A stretch of DNA of 64,000 nt from Mycobacterium asiaticum (GTDB lineage Bacteria > Actinomycetota > Actinomycetes > Mycobacteriales > Mycobacteriaceae), in the NCBI RefSeq assembly GCF_001673315.1, contig NZ_LZLQ01000111.1, forward strand, positions 55,334-119,333, in the 5' to 3' direction. Position 1 is the stretch's first letter, and every line of letters starts with the position of its first letter. The notes under the pieces are model-generated. The model saw only the letters and a list, made by a program, of their open reading frames with translations. It was not told where the DNA came from and ran no database searches. This document shows positions 44,641 through 53,391 of this stretch, piece by piece. Made by a program: the position numbers and the translations under genes.

Positions 44641-46872
44641 GTGCAAGGCACGACATTCGGCCGGTACCAGTTCATCGAGTTGCTGGGCCGCGGCGGTATG
44701 GGCGAGGTGTGGCGTGCCTACGACACCGAGACCCAGCGTGTGGTCGCTGTCAAGGTGCTGACGGCGAACCTGGCCAATGACCCCACCTTCGAACAGCGAT
44801 TCCGTCGCGAAGCACTCGCCGCGGCCGGTCTCAACGACCCGCATGTGGTGCCGATCCACCACTTCGGTGAGATAAACGGACGGCTTTATGTCGATATGCG
44901 ACTGGTCGTCGGCCGCGACTTGCAGGACATCATCGCCGAGGGCGCGCTCGAACCCGAACGTGCGGTCCACATCATCGAGCAGATTGCCTCGGCGTTGCGC
45001 GCCGCGCACCGGATCGGCTTGGTGCACCGCGACGTCAAGCCGTCCAACATCCTCGTTACCGAGGACGACTTCGCTTACCTGATCGACTTCGGAATCGCCC
45101 GTGCGGCAGGCGATTCCCACATGACCGGGACCGGCAACGTGATCGGAACCTGGGCCTACATGGCGCCCGAGCGGGTGACTTCCGGGCAGACCGACCCGCG
45201 CGGTGACACCTACGCTCTGGGCTGCGTACTGCACGAGTGCTTGACCGGCAGTCAGCCGTTCCCCGGCAACAGCCTGGAGCAGCAGATCGGCGGGCATTTG
45301 AGCCTGCCGCCGCCGCGGCCGTCCACCTTGCGCCGGGGGATACCAGAAGAGCTGGACAACGTCGTCGTCACCGCGATGGCAAAGAATCCCGACCAGCGCT
45401 ATGCGACGGTGACCGACATGGCGGCGGCCGCCCGCGAGGCGGTCACTGGAACCCGGCCCATCCCGCTGCGACGGCCCGAACCGGTACAGCAGCGGACCCA
45501 ACTCGCGCCGCCGCCGGGGCCGCCGAGGTTGCCGCCGCCCCCGCGTCGGGGTGGCCCCGCGTACCCCGACCAGCCGCCGCGACGGCCGCCAGGTGACATT
45601 CCGCCGCGGCGCTCGCCCTCGGATCCGAATCTGCGCCGCGCGCCCGTCCCGCCGAATCAGTACCGTCCGCCGGCCGAGCAGAACCCCTACCGCCCGCCGT
45701 CGGATCCGACTCCGCAGCGTCCCGCCACCGACCCCACTCAGCGGCGTCCCAGTACGGATCCGAACCAGCCCCGCGCAACCCTGGGCAACGAGCCGACGCT
45801 GTATCGGGTACCGAGCGACCCACCGACGCCGGCCCCATTCCCGGTGGTCTCCCCTGACGCCGGTGGTGGTGCGGAAAACAAACCGAAGGCCAAACGGCGC
45901 ACGCCGCTGGTCCTGGCCGGGGTCGGCGTATTGCTCACGGTCATCGCCGTCGTCGCCGGAATTGTCCTGGCCAGCGGTGGCAGCAGTCCAGGCAGTGGCC
46001 AGGCCACCGAACGGTCCGGAACCGAGGAGCCGGCACCCCAGACCAACGGCGGGCCGTTCACCGGCACCTACACCGCAGACTTCGGCCCGAAAATGTCACT
46101 GGCCGGCAAGGAGGTCGCGAACTCCGAACCTCCTGGGCAGGAGACGTGGGTGCTGCGTTCGGCATGCACCGGCAACGGTGGAAGCGGGTGTGTGGCGATG
46201 GCCCAGCGCACCGACGGCCCCTACAACCACACCCCGAAGCTGGTGTTCGACGATGTGCGAGGCCGCTGGATAGCCATTGCACTCGAGGGTGGCAAGTGCA
46301 ACGAGAAGAGCATCGAGAAGTGGAACTACGTCTGGCTGAAACCCCAGAGCGACGGCTCTCTGGTCGGCGAGTGGATCACTGATTCCCTGGATTGCTATAG
46401 CAAGCGGGCGGTGACGTTCACCCGGACCGGTGACGCTGAGCTCGGCAACCTGCCGAACCCCGCCGAGCAGACCGCGCGTGTCGTGTCCCCCGCGGAGGCT
46501 CTGCGCGGCGCGTATCACCTGCTGACCACCTACACCGGTGCCAACGCGCCCAAACCGCAGGAAGCCGACTACACCGTCGACACCATCTGTCTGCGCACCG
46601 GGGACCGCTGTCTGAGTAGGTTCGTCAGGAACGGCACCAGCGGCACTCAATTGCTGCATTTCGCCAACGACGTCTGGACCCGCGACGACGAGTACGACGC
46701 TTCCTGCCCGGCCGGCGGTACGTCGCACGTCAAGATCAAGGGCACCTTCCCGTTGCCGGAACCGCCACAGGATCCGATAGCGGTGCTGGCTGGTAGCGGC
46801 ACGAAAGACGAATCGGGCAGCGCCTGCAGAGGCGGCCCATATGAGATGAAGTTCAGTCGCACCGGGGACTGA
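44641..46872 (+). CDS. Receptor-type Ser/Thr protein kinase with repeated ectodomain
   Basis: 743 residues. The cytosolic kinase domain (about 1-265) has the glycine loop GRGGMGEVWRAYD, Lys38 in VAVKVL, the HRDVKPSN catalytic loop (Asp131), DFG (149-151) and an APE. A Pro/Arg-rich linker (about 275-410) leads to one membrane helix at about 421-443. The ectodomain (445-743) contains two related segments, each ending in F(T/S)RTGD and each with paired cysteines. It is unlike the PknB PASTA or PknD propeller sensors. GTG at 44641 follows GAGGGGGG. No Rv gene is in the equivalent place, and the ligand is unknown. Confidence 0.9.
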   Translation: MQGTTFGRYQFIELLGRGGMGEVWRAYDTETQRVVAVKVLTANLANDPTFEQRFRREALAAAGLNDPHVVPIHHFGEINGRLYVDMRLVVGRDLQDIIAEGALEPERAVHIIEQIASALRAAHRIGLVHRDVKPSNILVTEDDFAYLIDFGIARAAGDSHMTGTGNVIGTWAYMAPERVTSGQTDPRGDTYALGCVLHECLTGSQPFPGNSLEQQIGGHLSLPPPRPSTLRRGIPEELDNVVVTAMAKNPDQRYATVTDMAAAAREAVTGTRPIPLRRPEPVQQRTQLAPPPGPPRLPPPPRRGGPAYPDQPPRRPPGDIPPRRSPSDPNLRRAPVPPNQYRPPAEQNPYRPPSDPTPQRPATDPTQRRPSTDPNQPRATLGNEPTLYRVPSDPPTPAPFPVVSPDAGGGAENKPKAKRRTPLVLAGVGVLLTVIAVVAGIVLASGGSSPGSGQATERSGTEEPAPQTNGGPFTGTYTADFGPKMSLAGKEVANSEPPGQETWVLRSACTGNGGSGCVAMAQRTDGPYNHTPKLVFDDVRGRWIAIALEGGKCNEKSIEKWNYVWLKPQSDGSLVGEWITDSLDCYSKRAVTFTRTGDAELGNLPNPAEQTARVVSPAEALRGAYHLLTTYTGANAPKPQEADYTVDTICLRTGDRCLSRFVRNGTSGTQLLHFANDVWTRDDEYDASCPAGGTSHVKIKGTFPLPEPPQDPIAVLAGSGTKDESGSACRGGPYEMKFSRTGD

Positions 46873-46934
46873 CCTCCGTTTGAGCCCCCGGCCTCCGCGG
46901 GTAGGCAGCAGGGAGTCGAGCGGAGGAGTGAGCA

Positions 46935-47099
46935 TTGATCGACGCACGATCAGCCGGTCCGGAGACGCCGGAACGGGGTACACCCGGGGAGGCGCCCGAA
47001 CGCCTGACGCCCGCGGAAACACCGGAGCGGCTGACACCATCCGAACCACCGGAACGGCTGCCGCGGCAGGACCCGCCAGAGCGCCTGACTCCGGCATAA
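46935..47099 (+). CDS. 54-residue micro-ORF with PERLTP repeats
   Basis: The frame TTG at 46935, behind GGAGGAG, encodes 54 residues made of four or five near-copies of a nine-residue unit (TPERLTPAE, PPERLTP). The pattern keeps the codon phase through the whole repeat, which argues for translation rather than random DNA, but the unit itself could also be a minisatellite. No family is recognised. The frame that starts at the nearby GTG (46928) is an alternative reading with no conserved unit. Confidence 0.4.
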   Translation: MIDARSAGPETPERGTPGEAPERLTPAETPERLTPSEPPERLPRQDPPERLTPA

Positions 47100-47167
47100 C
47101 GCTTACCGACCACATAACGCTTACCAACTACACAACGCTTACCAACTACACAACGCTTACCAACTAG
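47096..47167. repeat. Four tandem 18-bp repeats upstream of a 53-residue ORF
   Basis: Units at 47096-47113, 47114-47131, 47132-47149 and 47150-47167 follow A(T/C)AACGCTTACC(A/G)A(C/A)(C/T)A(C/G), spaced exactly 18 bases. The last one runs into TAGAGGAG, the ribosome site of the next ORF. They might be a protein-binding array or a small expansion in the leader of the following gene. Confidence 0.85.
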
Positions 47168-47178
47168 AGGAGATAGAC

Positions 47179-47340
47179 ATGCGCGCAGAAGAAGGCGACG
47201 AATCGGTCAAGGACTACGCAGTCGAGGGTGAGCAGACGCTGAACCGGATCAAGAATGCACAGAATTCGTCTGGTAATCCGCTGACCCGGATCGGGCGGCG
47301 GTTGTTCCGCCTCCTGCCTGGTCGCGCGGGTCATGCCTGA
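47179..47340 (+). CDS. 53-residue hypothetical protein
   Basis: ATG at 47179 with AGAGGAGATA upstream, an excellent ribosome site. The 53 residues start MRAEEGDESVKDYAVEGEQ and end with a basic tail, RRLFRLLPGRAGHA. No signal or membrane segment. The acidic N-terminal half and basic C-terminal half resemble a small cytosolic or membrane-associated protein. It lies between the kinase and the MFS exporter; no family is recognised. Confidence 0.65.
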   Translation: MRAEEGDESVKDYAVEGEQTLNRIKNAQNSSGNPLTRIGRRLFRLLPGRAGHA

Positions 47341-47407
47341 CCCCAACTAGTCGGGAGAGTTGATCGGGAGCTAGTCGGCGGGTTTCCGCGCGCCAGCGAA
47401 CGGGTAC

Positions 47408-47444
47408 CGAGACTACAGGTCTCGCTCCGAGACTGACAGTCTTG
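47408..47444. promoter_or_regulatory. Paired palindromes upstream of the MFS exporter
   Basis: CGAGACTACAGGTCTCG (47408-47424) has perfect 6-base arms around a 5-base centre. CGAGACTGACAGTCTTG (47428-47444) has 7-base arms with one mismatch. Their centres are 20 bases apart, about two helical turns, and they precede the exporter's GTG at 47480. The design is that of a dimeric repressor operator; the regulator is not in the window. Confidence 0.6.
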
Positions 47445-47479
47445 TTTCGCGGCTGTCCACTGCAACGGAAGCAGGGCTC

Positions 47480-49090
47480 GTGACTGGTGCCGTGGTCAAA
47501 GACATCCGACGCTCCGACCATTCAGTCGACTCTTTCACACGGGGATCACGTGCCCGGCGTGGCTGGACGTTGTTCATTGCCTGCGCGGGTGTGAGCTTGG
47601 TGATCGCGTCCATGGTTGCCCTCAACACGGCGCTGAGCGAGATCGCTACTGCCACCGCGGCGACCCAGACGCAACTGACCTGGATCGTGGACAGCTACAC
47701 GCTGTTGTTGGCATGCCTGTTGTTGCCCGCCGGTGCGATCGGCGACCGCTACGGCAGGCGTAGTGCACTGCTGGTCGGGGTTGCAATCTTCTCGATAGCT
47801 TCCGCCGCGCCGCTGGTCTTCGACAGTCCGCTGCAGATCATCACGGCTCGCGGCCTGGCGGGTGCCGGCGCGGCCTTCATCATGCCGGCGACATTGTCGC
47901 TACTGACGGTGGCCTATCCGCCCGAAGCCCGTACCAAAGCGGTGGGCATCTGGGCCGGAGTAGCGGGATCCGGCGGCTTATTCGGACTCCTAGGTGCGGG
48001 CCTGCTCGTTGAATTCTGGGACTGGCGGTCAATCTTCTGGACGCTGGCGATCGGTGGGGTTGTGGTGTTCGTGCTGACGCTGACCATCGCGGAGTCTCGC
48101 GACGCCGAGGCACCGCGCCTGGACGTGCCTGGCGCCGTGACGATCGCGGCGGCCGTTGCAGTGTTCGTATTCGGCATTCTGCAGGCGCCCGCGCACGGCT
48201 GGGGCGATCCGCGCGTCATTGGATACCTCGTCGGCGGTGCGATGCTCGCGGCCGTGTTCGGGTTCATCGAGTTGCGGCGCCGGCAGCCGCTGCTCGACAT
48301 TCGCCTGTTCGCAGACCCGCATTTCGGCACCGGCGCCGCCACTATCACCATGGTCTTCCTGGCCACCTTCGCGCTCTTCTTCCTGGTTGTTCAGTACCTG
48401 CAACAGGTGAAGGGCTATTCGGCACTGACCGCGGCCCTGGCGTTGAGCCCGATGGCAATTCCGTTACTGACCCTCTCCCTGCTGTCGTCGTGGTATCTCC
48501 CGCGACTGGGGCTGAGGTTGGTGGTCTTCACCAGCATGGTGCTGGTTTCAGTCGGTTTCCTCTGCATGTGCACGCTGGACGCCGACTCCTCATACCTGCA
48601 CGTATGCTGGCCGCTGATGGTCATTAGTGCCGGCTTCGGATTATGCACGGCGCCAACAACTTCGGCGATCATGAGTGCGGCGCCCGATCAGAAGCAAGGA
48701 GTGGCCTCCGCCGTCAACGACGCCACCCGCGAGGTGGGGGGCGCGCTCGGCATTGCACTCGCCGGGTCGATCCTGGCAGGCAGTTACAGCCATCGCATCG
48801 CCAGTGCGCTCGGCGACTTTCCCCCGCCCGTGCGCGACCTGGCGTCGGATTCGTTGACCAAGGCACTGGCTGTCGCCAATAATATTGGGCCACAAGGCGT
48901 TACACTCGCCGAACGCAGCAAGGACATGTTCGTGGAGGCCACCAACTCGTCCTACGCGGTCATGGCGGCCATCGTCGCCGTCGCCGCGTGCACCATCCCG
49001 CTCTTTGCGCCCGGACGGGACGGTCAGCAACTGGCTGCGGTGCGGCGGCTTCGCAGTCGCGAGGCCCGAACGCTGGATCGCACCACGTAG
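47480..49090 (+). CDS. MFS DHA2-family multidrug exporter (14 membrane segments)
   Basis: 536 residues with 14 predicted membrane helices. It contains the DHA2/EmrB-QacA motif A (GDRYGRRSALLVG near residue 90) and motif C (GIWAGVAGSGGLFGLLGAG near 157). The long size separates it from 12-helix pumps. Such proteins export lipophilic or cationic drugs using the proton gradient. The start is a GTG at 47480 behind GGAAGCAGGG. Paired palindromes just upstream suggest ligand-responsive repression. Confidence 0.88.
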   Translation: MTGAVVKDIRRSDHSVDSFTRGSRARRGWTLFIACAGVSLVIASMVALNTALSEIATATAATQTQLTWIVDSYTLLLACLLLPAGAIGDRYGRRSALLVGVAIFSIASAAPLVFDSPLQIITARGLAGAGAAFIMPATLSLLTVAYPPEARTKAVGIWAGVAGSGGLFGLLGAGLLVEFWDWRSIFWTLAIGGVVVFVLTLTIAESRDAEAPRLDVPGAVTIAAAVAVFVFGILQAPAHGWGDPRVIGYLVGGAMLAAVFGFIELRRRQPLLDIRLFADPHFGTGAATITMVFLATFALFFLVVQYLQQVKGYSALTAALALSPMAIPLLTLSLLSSWYLPRLGLRLVVFTSMVLVSVGFLCMCTLDADSSYLHVCWPLMVISAGFGLCTAPTTSAIMSAAPDQKQGVASAVNDATREVGGALGIALAGSILAGSYSHRIASALGDFPPPVRDLASDSLTKALAVANNIGPQGVTLAERSKDMFVEATNSSYAVMAAIVAVAACTIPLFAPGRDGQQLAAVRRLRSREARTLDRTT

Positions 49091-49120
49091 AGAACGCCGC
49101 CAACCTCCTAGTATTTCCTG

Positions 49121-50041
49121 ATGGCTCCGGTGTCTCGCGCTGCTGAACAGTTCACCACCCACGGGCCGGGCGGCCTGCGCATCGTCTCTGACCGCCAGGG
49201 TGACCCGAACGCGCGTGCCGTGGTCTTCTTGCACGGTGGCGGGCAGACCCGCCGCTCCTGGACGAAGGTGGCTGCCGCCGTCGCAGAGCGCGGGTTCCAG
49301 GCGGTGACGATCGACCTGCGTGGCCACGGCGAGTCCGACTGGTCCGACGAGGGCGACTACCGGGTGGTCAGCTTCGCCCGCGATGTCGAAGAAGTCCTGC
49401 GTGGTCTGCCGACCAAGCCGGTGCTGGTAGGCGCATCACTCGGCGGGTTCACCTCGATGCTGTTAGCGGGTGAACTTTCCCCGGGCATCGCCAGTGCAGT
49501 CGTGTTGGTCGACATCGTGCCGAACATGGAGCAATCCGGTGCGGCGCGGATTCACAACTTCATGGCGGACCGGGTGGAGACAGGATTCGCCTCGCTCGAC
49601 GAGGTCGCCGACGCAATCGCCGAATACAACCCGCATCGGCCGCGGCCCACCGACTTGGACGGGCTGACCACCAACCTGCGCCGCCGCGGCGATCGCTGGT
49701 ACTGGCACTGGGACCCGCAATTTATCAACGGCACCGCGGCCTTCCCGCCCATCGAGGTCACCGACGCCGAACGCATGCACCACGCGGTCGAGGCGATCCT
49801 GCGGGACGGCGTGCCCATGTTGCTGGTGCGAGGCAAGATGAGCGACCTGGTCAGCCAGGAGCGCGCCGATGAGTTCCTGGCGCGCTTCCCCAAGGTCGAG
49901 TTCACTGACGTCCGCGGCGCGGGACACATGGTGGCCGGCGATCGCAACGACCATTTCGCGACGGCTGTGCTGGACTTTCTGGCCCGGCATGTCCGGCCGG
50001 ACGATGGGCAGGTCAGTACAGCGGCACCCACACACCCATGA
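49121..50041 (+). CDS. Alpha/beta-hydrolase
   Basis: 306 residues. Oxyanion region FLHGGGQTRRSW near residue 37, nucleophile elbow VGASLGGF near residue 107 and the His in GAGHMVAGD near 269 give a catalytic triad, with the acid in the VRGKMSDLV region. The elbow GASLGG differs from the GHSMGG of epoxide hydrolases and resembles haloperoxidase-like or esterase members. The start ATG at 49121 follows a short gap behind the exporter gene. Its end overlaps the convergent secreted protein by 29 bases. Confidence 0.8.
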   Translation: MAPVSRAAEQFTTHGPGGLRIVSDRQGDPNARAVVFLHGGGQTRRSWTKVAAAVAERGFQAVTIDLRGHGESDWSDEGDYRVVSFARDVEEVLRGLPTKPVLVGASLGGFTSMLLAGELSPGIASAVVLVDIVPNMEQSGAARIHNFMADRVETGFASLDEVADAIAEYNPHRPRPTDLDGLTTNLRRRGDRWYWHWDPQFINGTAAFPPIEVTDAERMHHAVEAILRDGVPMLLVRGKMSDLVSQERADEFLARFPKVEFTDVRGAGHMVAGDRNDHFATAVLDFLARHVRPDDGQVSTAAPTHP

Positions 50042-50981
50042 ACCAGTAGCCCCAACCCCCGTATTGCCAGTTGAACACCGGCAGCACGGTGTAGTTGTTG
50101 TAGTTGAACGGCGCGAAATACTGCTGGCCGTAACCGACATCACGAGGCGGGCCCTGCCACGGACGGTTCCAGCCGCCGGCCGGCGGCGCGCCATCCCAGC
50201 CGTTTGTGGGCGGCGGTCCTTCCCAGTTTGGTGGCGGGTGGCCGGGCGCCTGGCCGTTGCTCCAGCCGTACCCGTTCTGTCGCGGCGGCATCGGCGCCCC
50301 GCGGCCGGGCACATAGAAGCCAACCGTCAGGTCCACCGGACCGCCGATCTGAATCGTCCCGCGCTGAATGTCACCGCGCGGCGGAATGTAGGGCGGGTGT
50401 GGCGGCTGAGTCGACGGCGCATTGAGGACGGGTGTGGTGGTCGGCGGGTAGGAAGTGCTGGCACCCGGCTGCGTCGTCGAACCCCACGGGCCCGACGTCG
50501 TCGGCTGCGTGGTCGAGCCCCATTGCCCGGTGGTAGTGGTCGGCTGTGTCGTGGAGCCCCACTGCCCGGTGGTAGTGGTCGGCTGCGTGGTCGAGCCCCA
50601 CTGCCCGGTGGTCGTGGTTGGCGGCGTGGTCGAAGTCCACGGCGCCGTGGTGGTTGGCTGCGTGGTCGAGGTCCACGGCGCGGTCGTGGTTGCCTGCGTG
50701 GTGGTGACGCGCGGCGCCGTTGTGGTCGGCTGCGGCGTCGGTTTCGTGGTTGGGGTGCCTGCACCCGGAACACTCGACCCCGGCGGAGGCACGGTCCCCG
50801 TGCCGCCGTAGCCGGGAGGGGGGTTCGGATTGGCAGTGGTGCCGCCACCACTACAAGCCTTGTTCCAGCTCGGGCACGGGTCTTGCGGGGCGGAGCTGGC
50901 CGAACCCGCATTGAGCGCCGTGGCGGTCATGCCGAGAGCTGCCGCAACCGCCGCGGCTGCGGCGACACGTTTCATTGACAT
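50013..50981 (-). CDS. Secreted Thr/Pro-rich protein with repeated W-x-S-T-T units
   Basis: 322 residues. A signal peptide (MSMKRVAAAAAVAAALGMTATALNA) precedes a mature N-terminus with a Cys pair (DPCPSWNKAC). A low-complexity mucin-like stretch (about residues 80-180) of W(T/G)STTQPTTT(T/A) units follows, near-repeated six to eight times. The C-terminal part is Pro/Tyr/Trp-rich and ends in FMGVWVPLY. Thr-rich stretches of this type are common targets of mannosylation in mycobacteria. The ATG at 50981 is favoured by GAGGGG about ten bases upstream. Function unknown. Confidence 0.82.
   Translation of the reverse strand: MSMKRVAAAAAVAAALGMTATALNAGSASSAPQDPCPSWNKACSGGGTTANPNPPPGYGGTGTVPPPGSSVPGAGTPTTKPTPQPTTTAPRVTTTQATTTAPWTSTTQPTTTAPWTSTTPPTTTTGQWGSTTQPTTTTGQWGSTTQPTTTTGQWGSTTQPTTSGPWGSTTQPGASTSYPPTTTPVLNAPSTQPPHPPYIPPRGDIQRGTIQIGGPVDLTVGFYVPGRGAPMPPRQNGYGWSNGQAPGHPPPNWEGPPPTNGWDGAPPAGGWNRPWQGPPRDVGYGQQYFAPFNYNNYTVLPVFNWQYGGWGYWFMGVWVPLY
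50475..50712. repeat. Coding minisatellite in the Thr-rich secreted protein
   Basis: Nucleotide repeats of about 33-39 bases underlie the W-x-S-T-T-Q-P units. On the + strand, CACTGCCCGGTGGTAGTGG and CGGCTG(C/T)GT(C/G)GT(C/G)GAG recur. The strongest copies lie near 50513-50630. Such arrays often vary in copy number between strains. Confidence 0.8.
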
Positions 50982-51035
50982 TAGCTGCGTCCCCTCTCGG
51001 GCCGTCGGCCCGGACGATGCCGTGTTAAACCTGCA

Positions 51036-51503
51036 CTAAGGGCAGGTCAGGTTCATCACGAATGGCTTGGTGAGCTGCTTGGGGTGGCTTGGGTCGCTGA
51101 CGTCTGAACCCGTCGCAGTGCCCTTGATCTGGTAGTACTTGCCGCTCACCGCAGCGCCGGCACTGCCGACCTGACCTGGTGCGGCGTCGGAATAGCCGAG
51201 CGTCACACCGTTCACGGCGCCGAGGCCGACCGCATGGACGATGGGCGGATTGCCGGTGCTGACCACCGCACCGACGCCGTTCGCCGCGTCACCGATGCCG
51301 ATGTTGATGTTGTCGCCGGCCGCAGTGCACGTGACCGGACCGCTCACCTTCTGGCTCTGCCCATCGACGATGACCTGGGGACCGGCGGGGGTCGCCGGCT
51401 TCGGGCTCGACGCACCCGAATCAGAGTTGTTGCTAGAACATCCAGCGCAACTTCCGGCCACGACGGCCGCGCCTGCCACGGCGACGACGATCCCACGCTT
51501 CAC
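51036..51503 (-). CDS. LpqH-like (19-kDa antigen family) lipoprotein
   Basis: 155 residues, similar to the 19-kDa antigen LpqH (159). The N-terminus KRGIVVAVAGAAVVAGSC continues to AGCSSNN, a lipobox with the likely lipidated Cys at about 22. The mature domain contains VTCTAAGDNINIGIGD and the final MNLTCP, the paired cysteines of that family. These lipoproteins are surface-exposed and immunogenic. The GTG at 51503 follows AAGGAG. A longer open frame upstream is without sense. Confidence 0.85.
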   Translation of the reverse strand: MKRGIVVAVAGAAVVAGSCAGCSSNNSDSGASSPKPATPAGPQVIVDGQSQKVSGPVTCTAAGDNINIGIGDAANGVGAVVSTGNPPIVHAVGLGAVNGVTLGYSDAAPGQVGSAGAAVSGKYYQIKGTATGSDVSDPSHPKQLTKPFVMNLTCP

Positions 51504-51881
51504 CGCTGTTCTCCTTCGCGCCGCGGGCGCCCGCTCGCAGCGGCACCTCGGTATCGGCAAATCTACCGCGATTTGCCGCGTGCACATAGAGAAGTCATAA
51601 AATTGGCTTTTTCTGGTTGGCTGCTGGTTGGCTGCTGGCTGGCAGTTGGTGGGGGCGGGCCGAATTTCAAGGCATGTGCGCCGCACCGCCTACGCCACCG
51701 GGACGGGCCTGAGACGCAGTTTGCTCGTGCTCACCGCTGGCCAGTCCTCGGCAAACCGCACGAACCGCGTCCGGTCACGTCGTCGAGCGGCCAGGCGGAG
51801 GTGCGCAACGTTCACTTTGGGCTACGGTCAACACCTTGGAACAACTGTCGATCGAATACAGCGCCAGCGAAGGGGTAGGCC
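51504..51881. other. Intergenic region between LpqH-like gene and the WS/DGAT gene
   Basis: 378 bases with no convincing gene. A short GGTTGGCTGCT repeat occurs about 51616-51645 and an AAGGGG ribosome site precedes the ATG at 51882. It must hold both promoters, since the two genes are divergent, but no operator or promoter box could be assigned. Confidence 0.6.
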
Positions 51882-53342
51882 ATGAGCAAAACCGCCAGGC
51901 GGCTCGGTCCGCAGGACATGTTTTTCCTCTACGCCGAAACGTCGAGCACCATGATGCATGTCGGCGGGCTGATGCCCTTCACGCCGCCGCCAGGTGCGCC
52001 GAAAGACTTTCTGCGCCAGCTCGTCGACGAGAGCAAGGCCAGTCCAGTTGTGGACCCGTGGAATCTGAAACTGAGTCACCCGGACCTGCTGCTCAGTCCC
52101 ATCCAGTCCTGGGTGTACGACGACAATTTCGACCTGGATTACCACGTGCGTCGTTCGGCGCTGGCCAGTCCGGGGGATGAGCGCGAACTCGGAATCCTGG
52201 TGTCCCGCTTGCACAGTAACGCTCTGGACCTACGTCGACCGCCATGGGAGATGCACTTCATCGAGGGGCTCGAGGACGGCCGGTTCGCGATCTACGTCAA
52301 GATGCACCACGCGCTGGTTGACGGGTATACCGGGCAGAAGATGCTGGCGCGCAGCCTCTCGACGGATCCGCACGACACCACTCATCCGCTGTTCTTCAAC
52401 ATTCCTGCGCCCGTGCGGGTGTCGGCTGCGAAGGAGGAGTCCGGTGGGGGAATCGCCGGCAGCCTGCTCAACAGCGTCGGCAGTGTGGTGAACAACCTGG
52501 GCGGTGTGGTCAGCGGGGTGGGCAGTGTCATGGGCTCCGTCGCGGGCGCCGGACGTTCCACGCTGGACCTCACCAAGGCCATCGTCAACACCCAGTTGCG
52601 CAGCGACAACGATTACCGCAACCTGATCGGCTCGGCGCAGGCACCGCGGTCGATACTCAACACCCGGATTAGCCGCAATCGCCGCTTCGCCACGCAGCAG
52701 TACGAGCTGGCCCGGCTGAAAAAGATTGGGACAGCTAATGATGCGACGGTCAACGACGTCGCGTTGGCGATCGTCGGCGGCAGCTTGCGCCGGTTCCTCG
52801 ACGAGCTGGGCGAGCTCCCCGACAAGTCGTTGATTGCGATGCTGCCGGTCAATGTGCGGCCGAAGGACGACGAAGGCGGCGGCAACGCGGTCGCCACCAT
52901 CTTGGCGACGTTGGGCACCGACATCGTTGATCCGATCGAGCGCCTTCAGGCCGTGACCACCACCACCAGAATGGCGAAGGCCGAGCTGTCGAGAATGAAC
53001 AGGGAGGCGATCCTCGCTTACACCGCGGCCCTGATGGCACCGTTCGGTATGCAGCTGGCCAGCACGCTCACCGGAGTTAAAACGCCGTGGCCCTATACAT
53101 TTAACCTGTGCGTGAGCAACGTGCCTGGCCCGCAGGACGTGCTCTACTTGCGCGGCAGTCGGATGGAGGCGTCGTTCCCGGTCTCGTTGGTGGCGCACAG
53201 CCAGGCGCTCAACGTGACATTGCAGAGCTATGCCAGCACTCTCAATTTCGGGTTCATCGGGTGCCGCGACACCTTGCCGCATCTGCAGCGCTTGGCCGTC
53301 TACACGGGGGAGGCGCTCGATGAGCTGGAGGACGCAACCTAG
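51882..53342 (+). CDS. Wax ester synthase / diacylglycerol acyltransferase (WS/DGAT)
   Basis: 486 residues with the WS/DGAT active motif HHxxxDG, here HHALVDG at 142-148 in VKMHHALVDGY. The C-terminal partner domain includes NVRPKDDEGGGNAVATILAT near 320 and PGPQDVLYLRGSRM near 410. Members make triacylglycerol or wax esters from acyl-CoA. The genomic neighbourhood and length match Rv3480c (497). The ATG at 51882 is preceded by AAGGGG. Confidence 0.92.
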   Translation: MSKTARRLGPQDMFFLYAETSSTMMHVGGLMPFTPPPGAPKDFLRQLVDESKASPVVDPWNLKLSHPDLLLSPIQSWVYDDNFDLDYHVRRSALASPGDERELGILVSRLHSNALDLRRPPWEMHFIEGLEDGRFAIYVKMHHALVDGYTGQKMLARSLSTDPHDTTHPLFFNIPAPVRVSAAKEESGGGIAGSLLNSVGSVVNNLGGVVSGVGSVMGSVAGAGRSTLDLTKAIVNTQLRSDNDYRNLIGSAQAPRSILNTRISRNRRFATQQYELARLKKIGTANDATVNDVALAIVGGSLRRFLDELGELPDKSLIAMLPVNVRPKDDEGGGNAVATILATLGTDIVDPIERLQAVTTTTRMAKAELSRMNREAILAYTAALMAPFGMQLASTLTGVKTPWPYTFNLCVSNVPGPQDVLYLRGSRMEASFPVSLVAHSQALNVTLQSYASTLNFGFIGCRDTLPHLQRLAVYTGEALDELEDAT

Positions 53343-53391
53343 CAAGGGCGAGCTAGGGCGAGCTAGGGCGAGGAAGGGCGAGGAAGGGTGC

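Noticed and set aside
50475..50712. Regular repeats looking like a CRISPR array
   Set aside because: There are no unique spacers; the repeats are a coding minisatellite.
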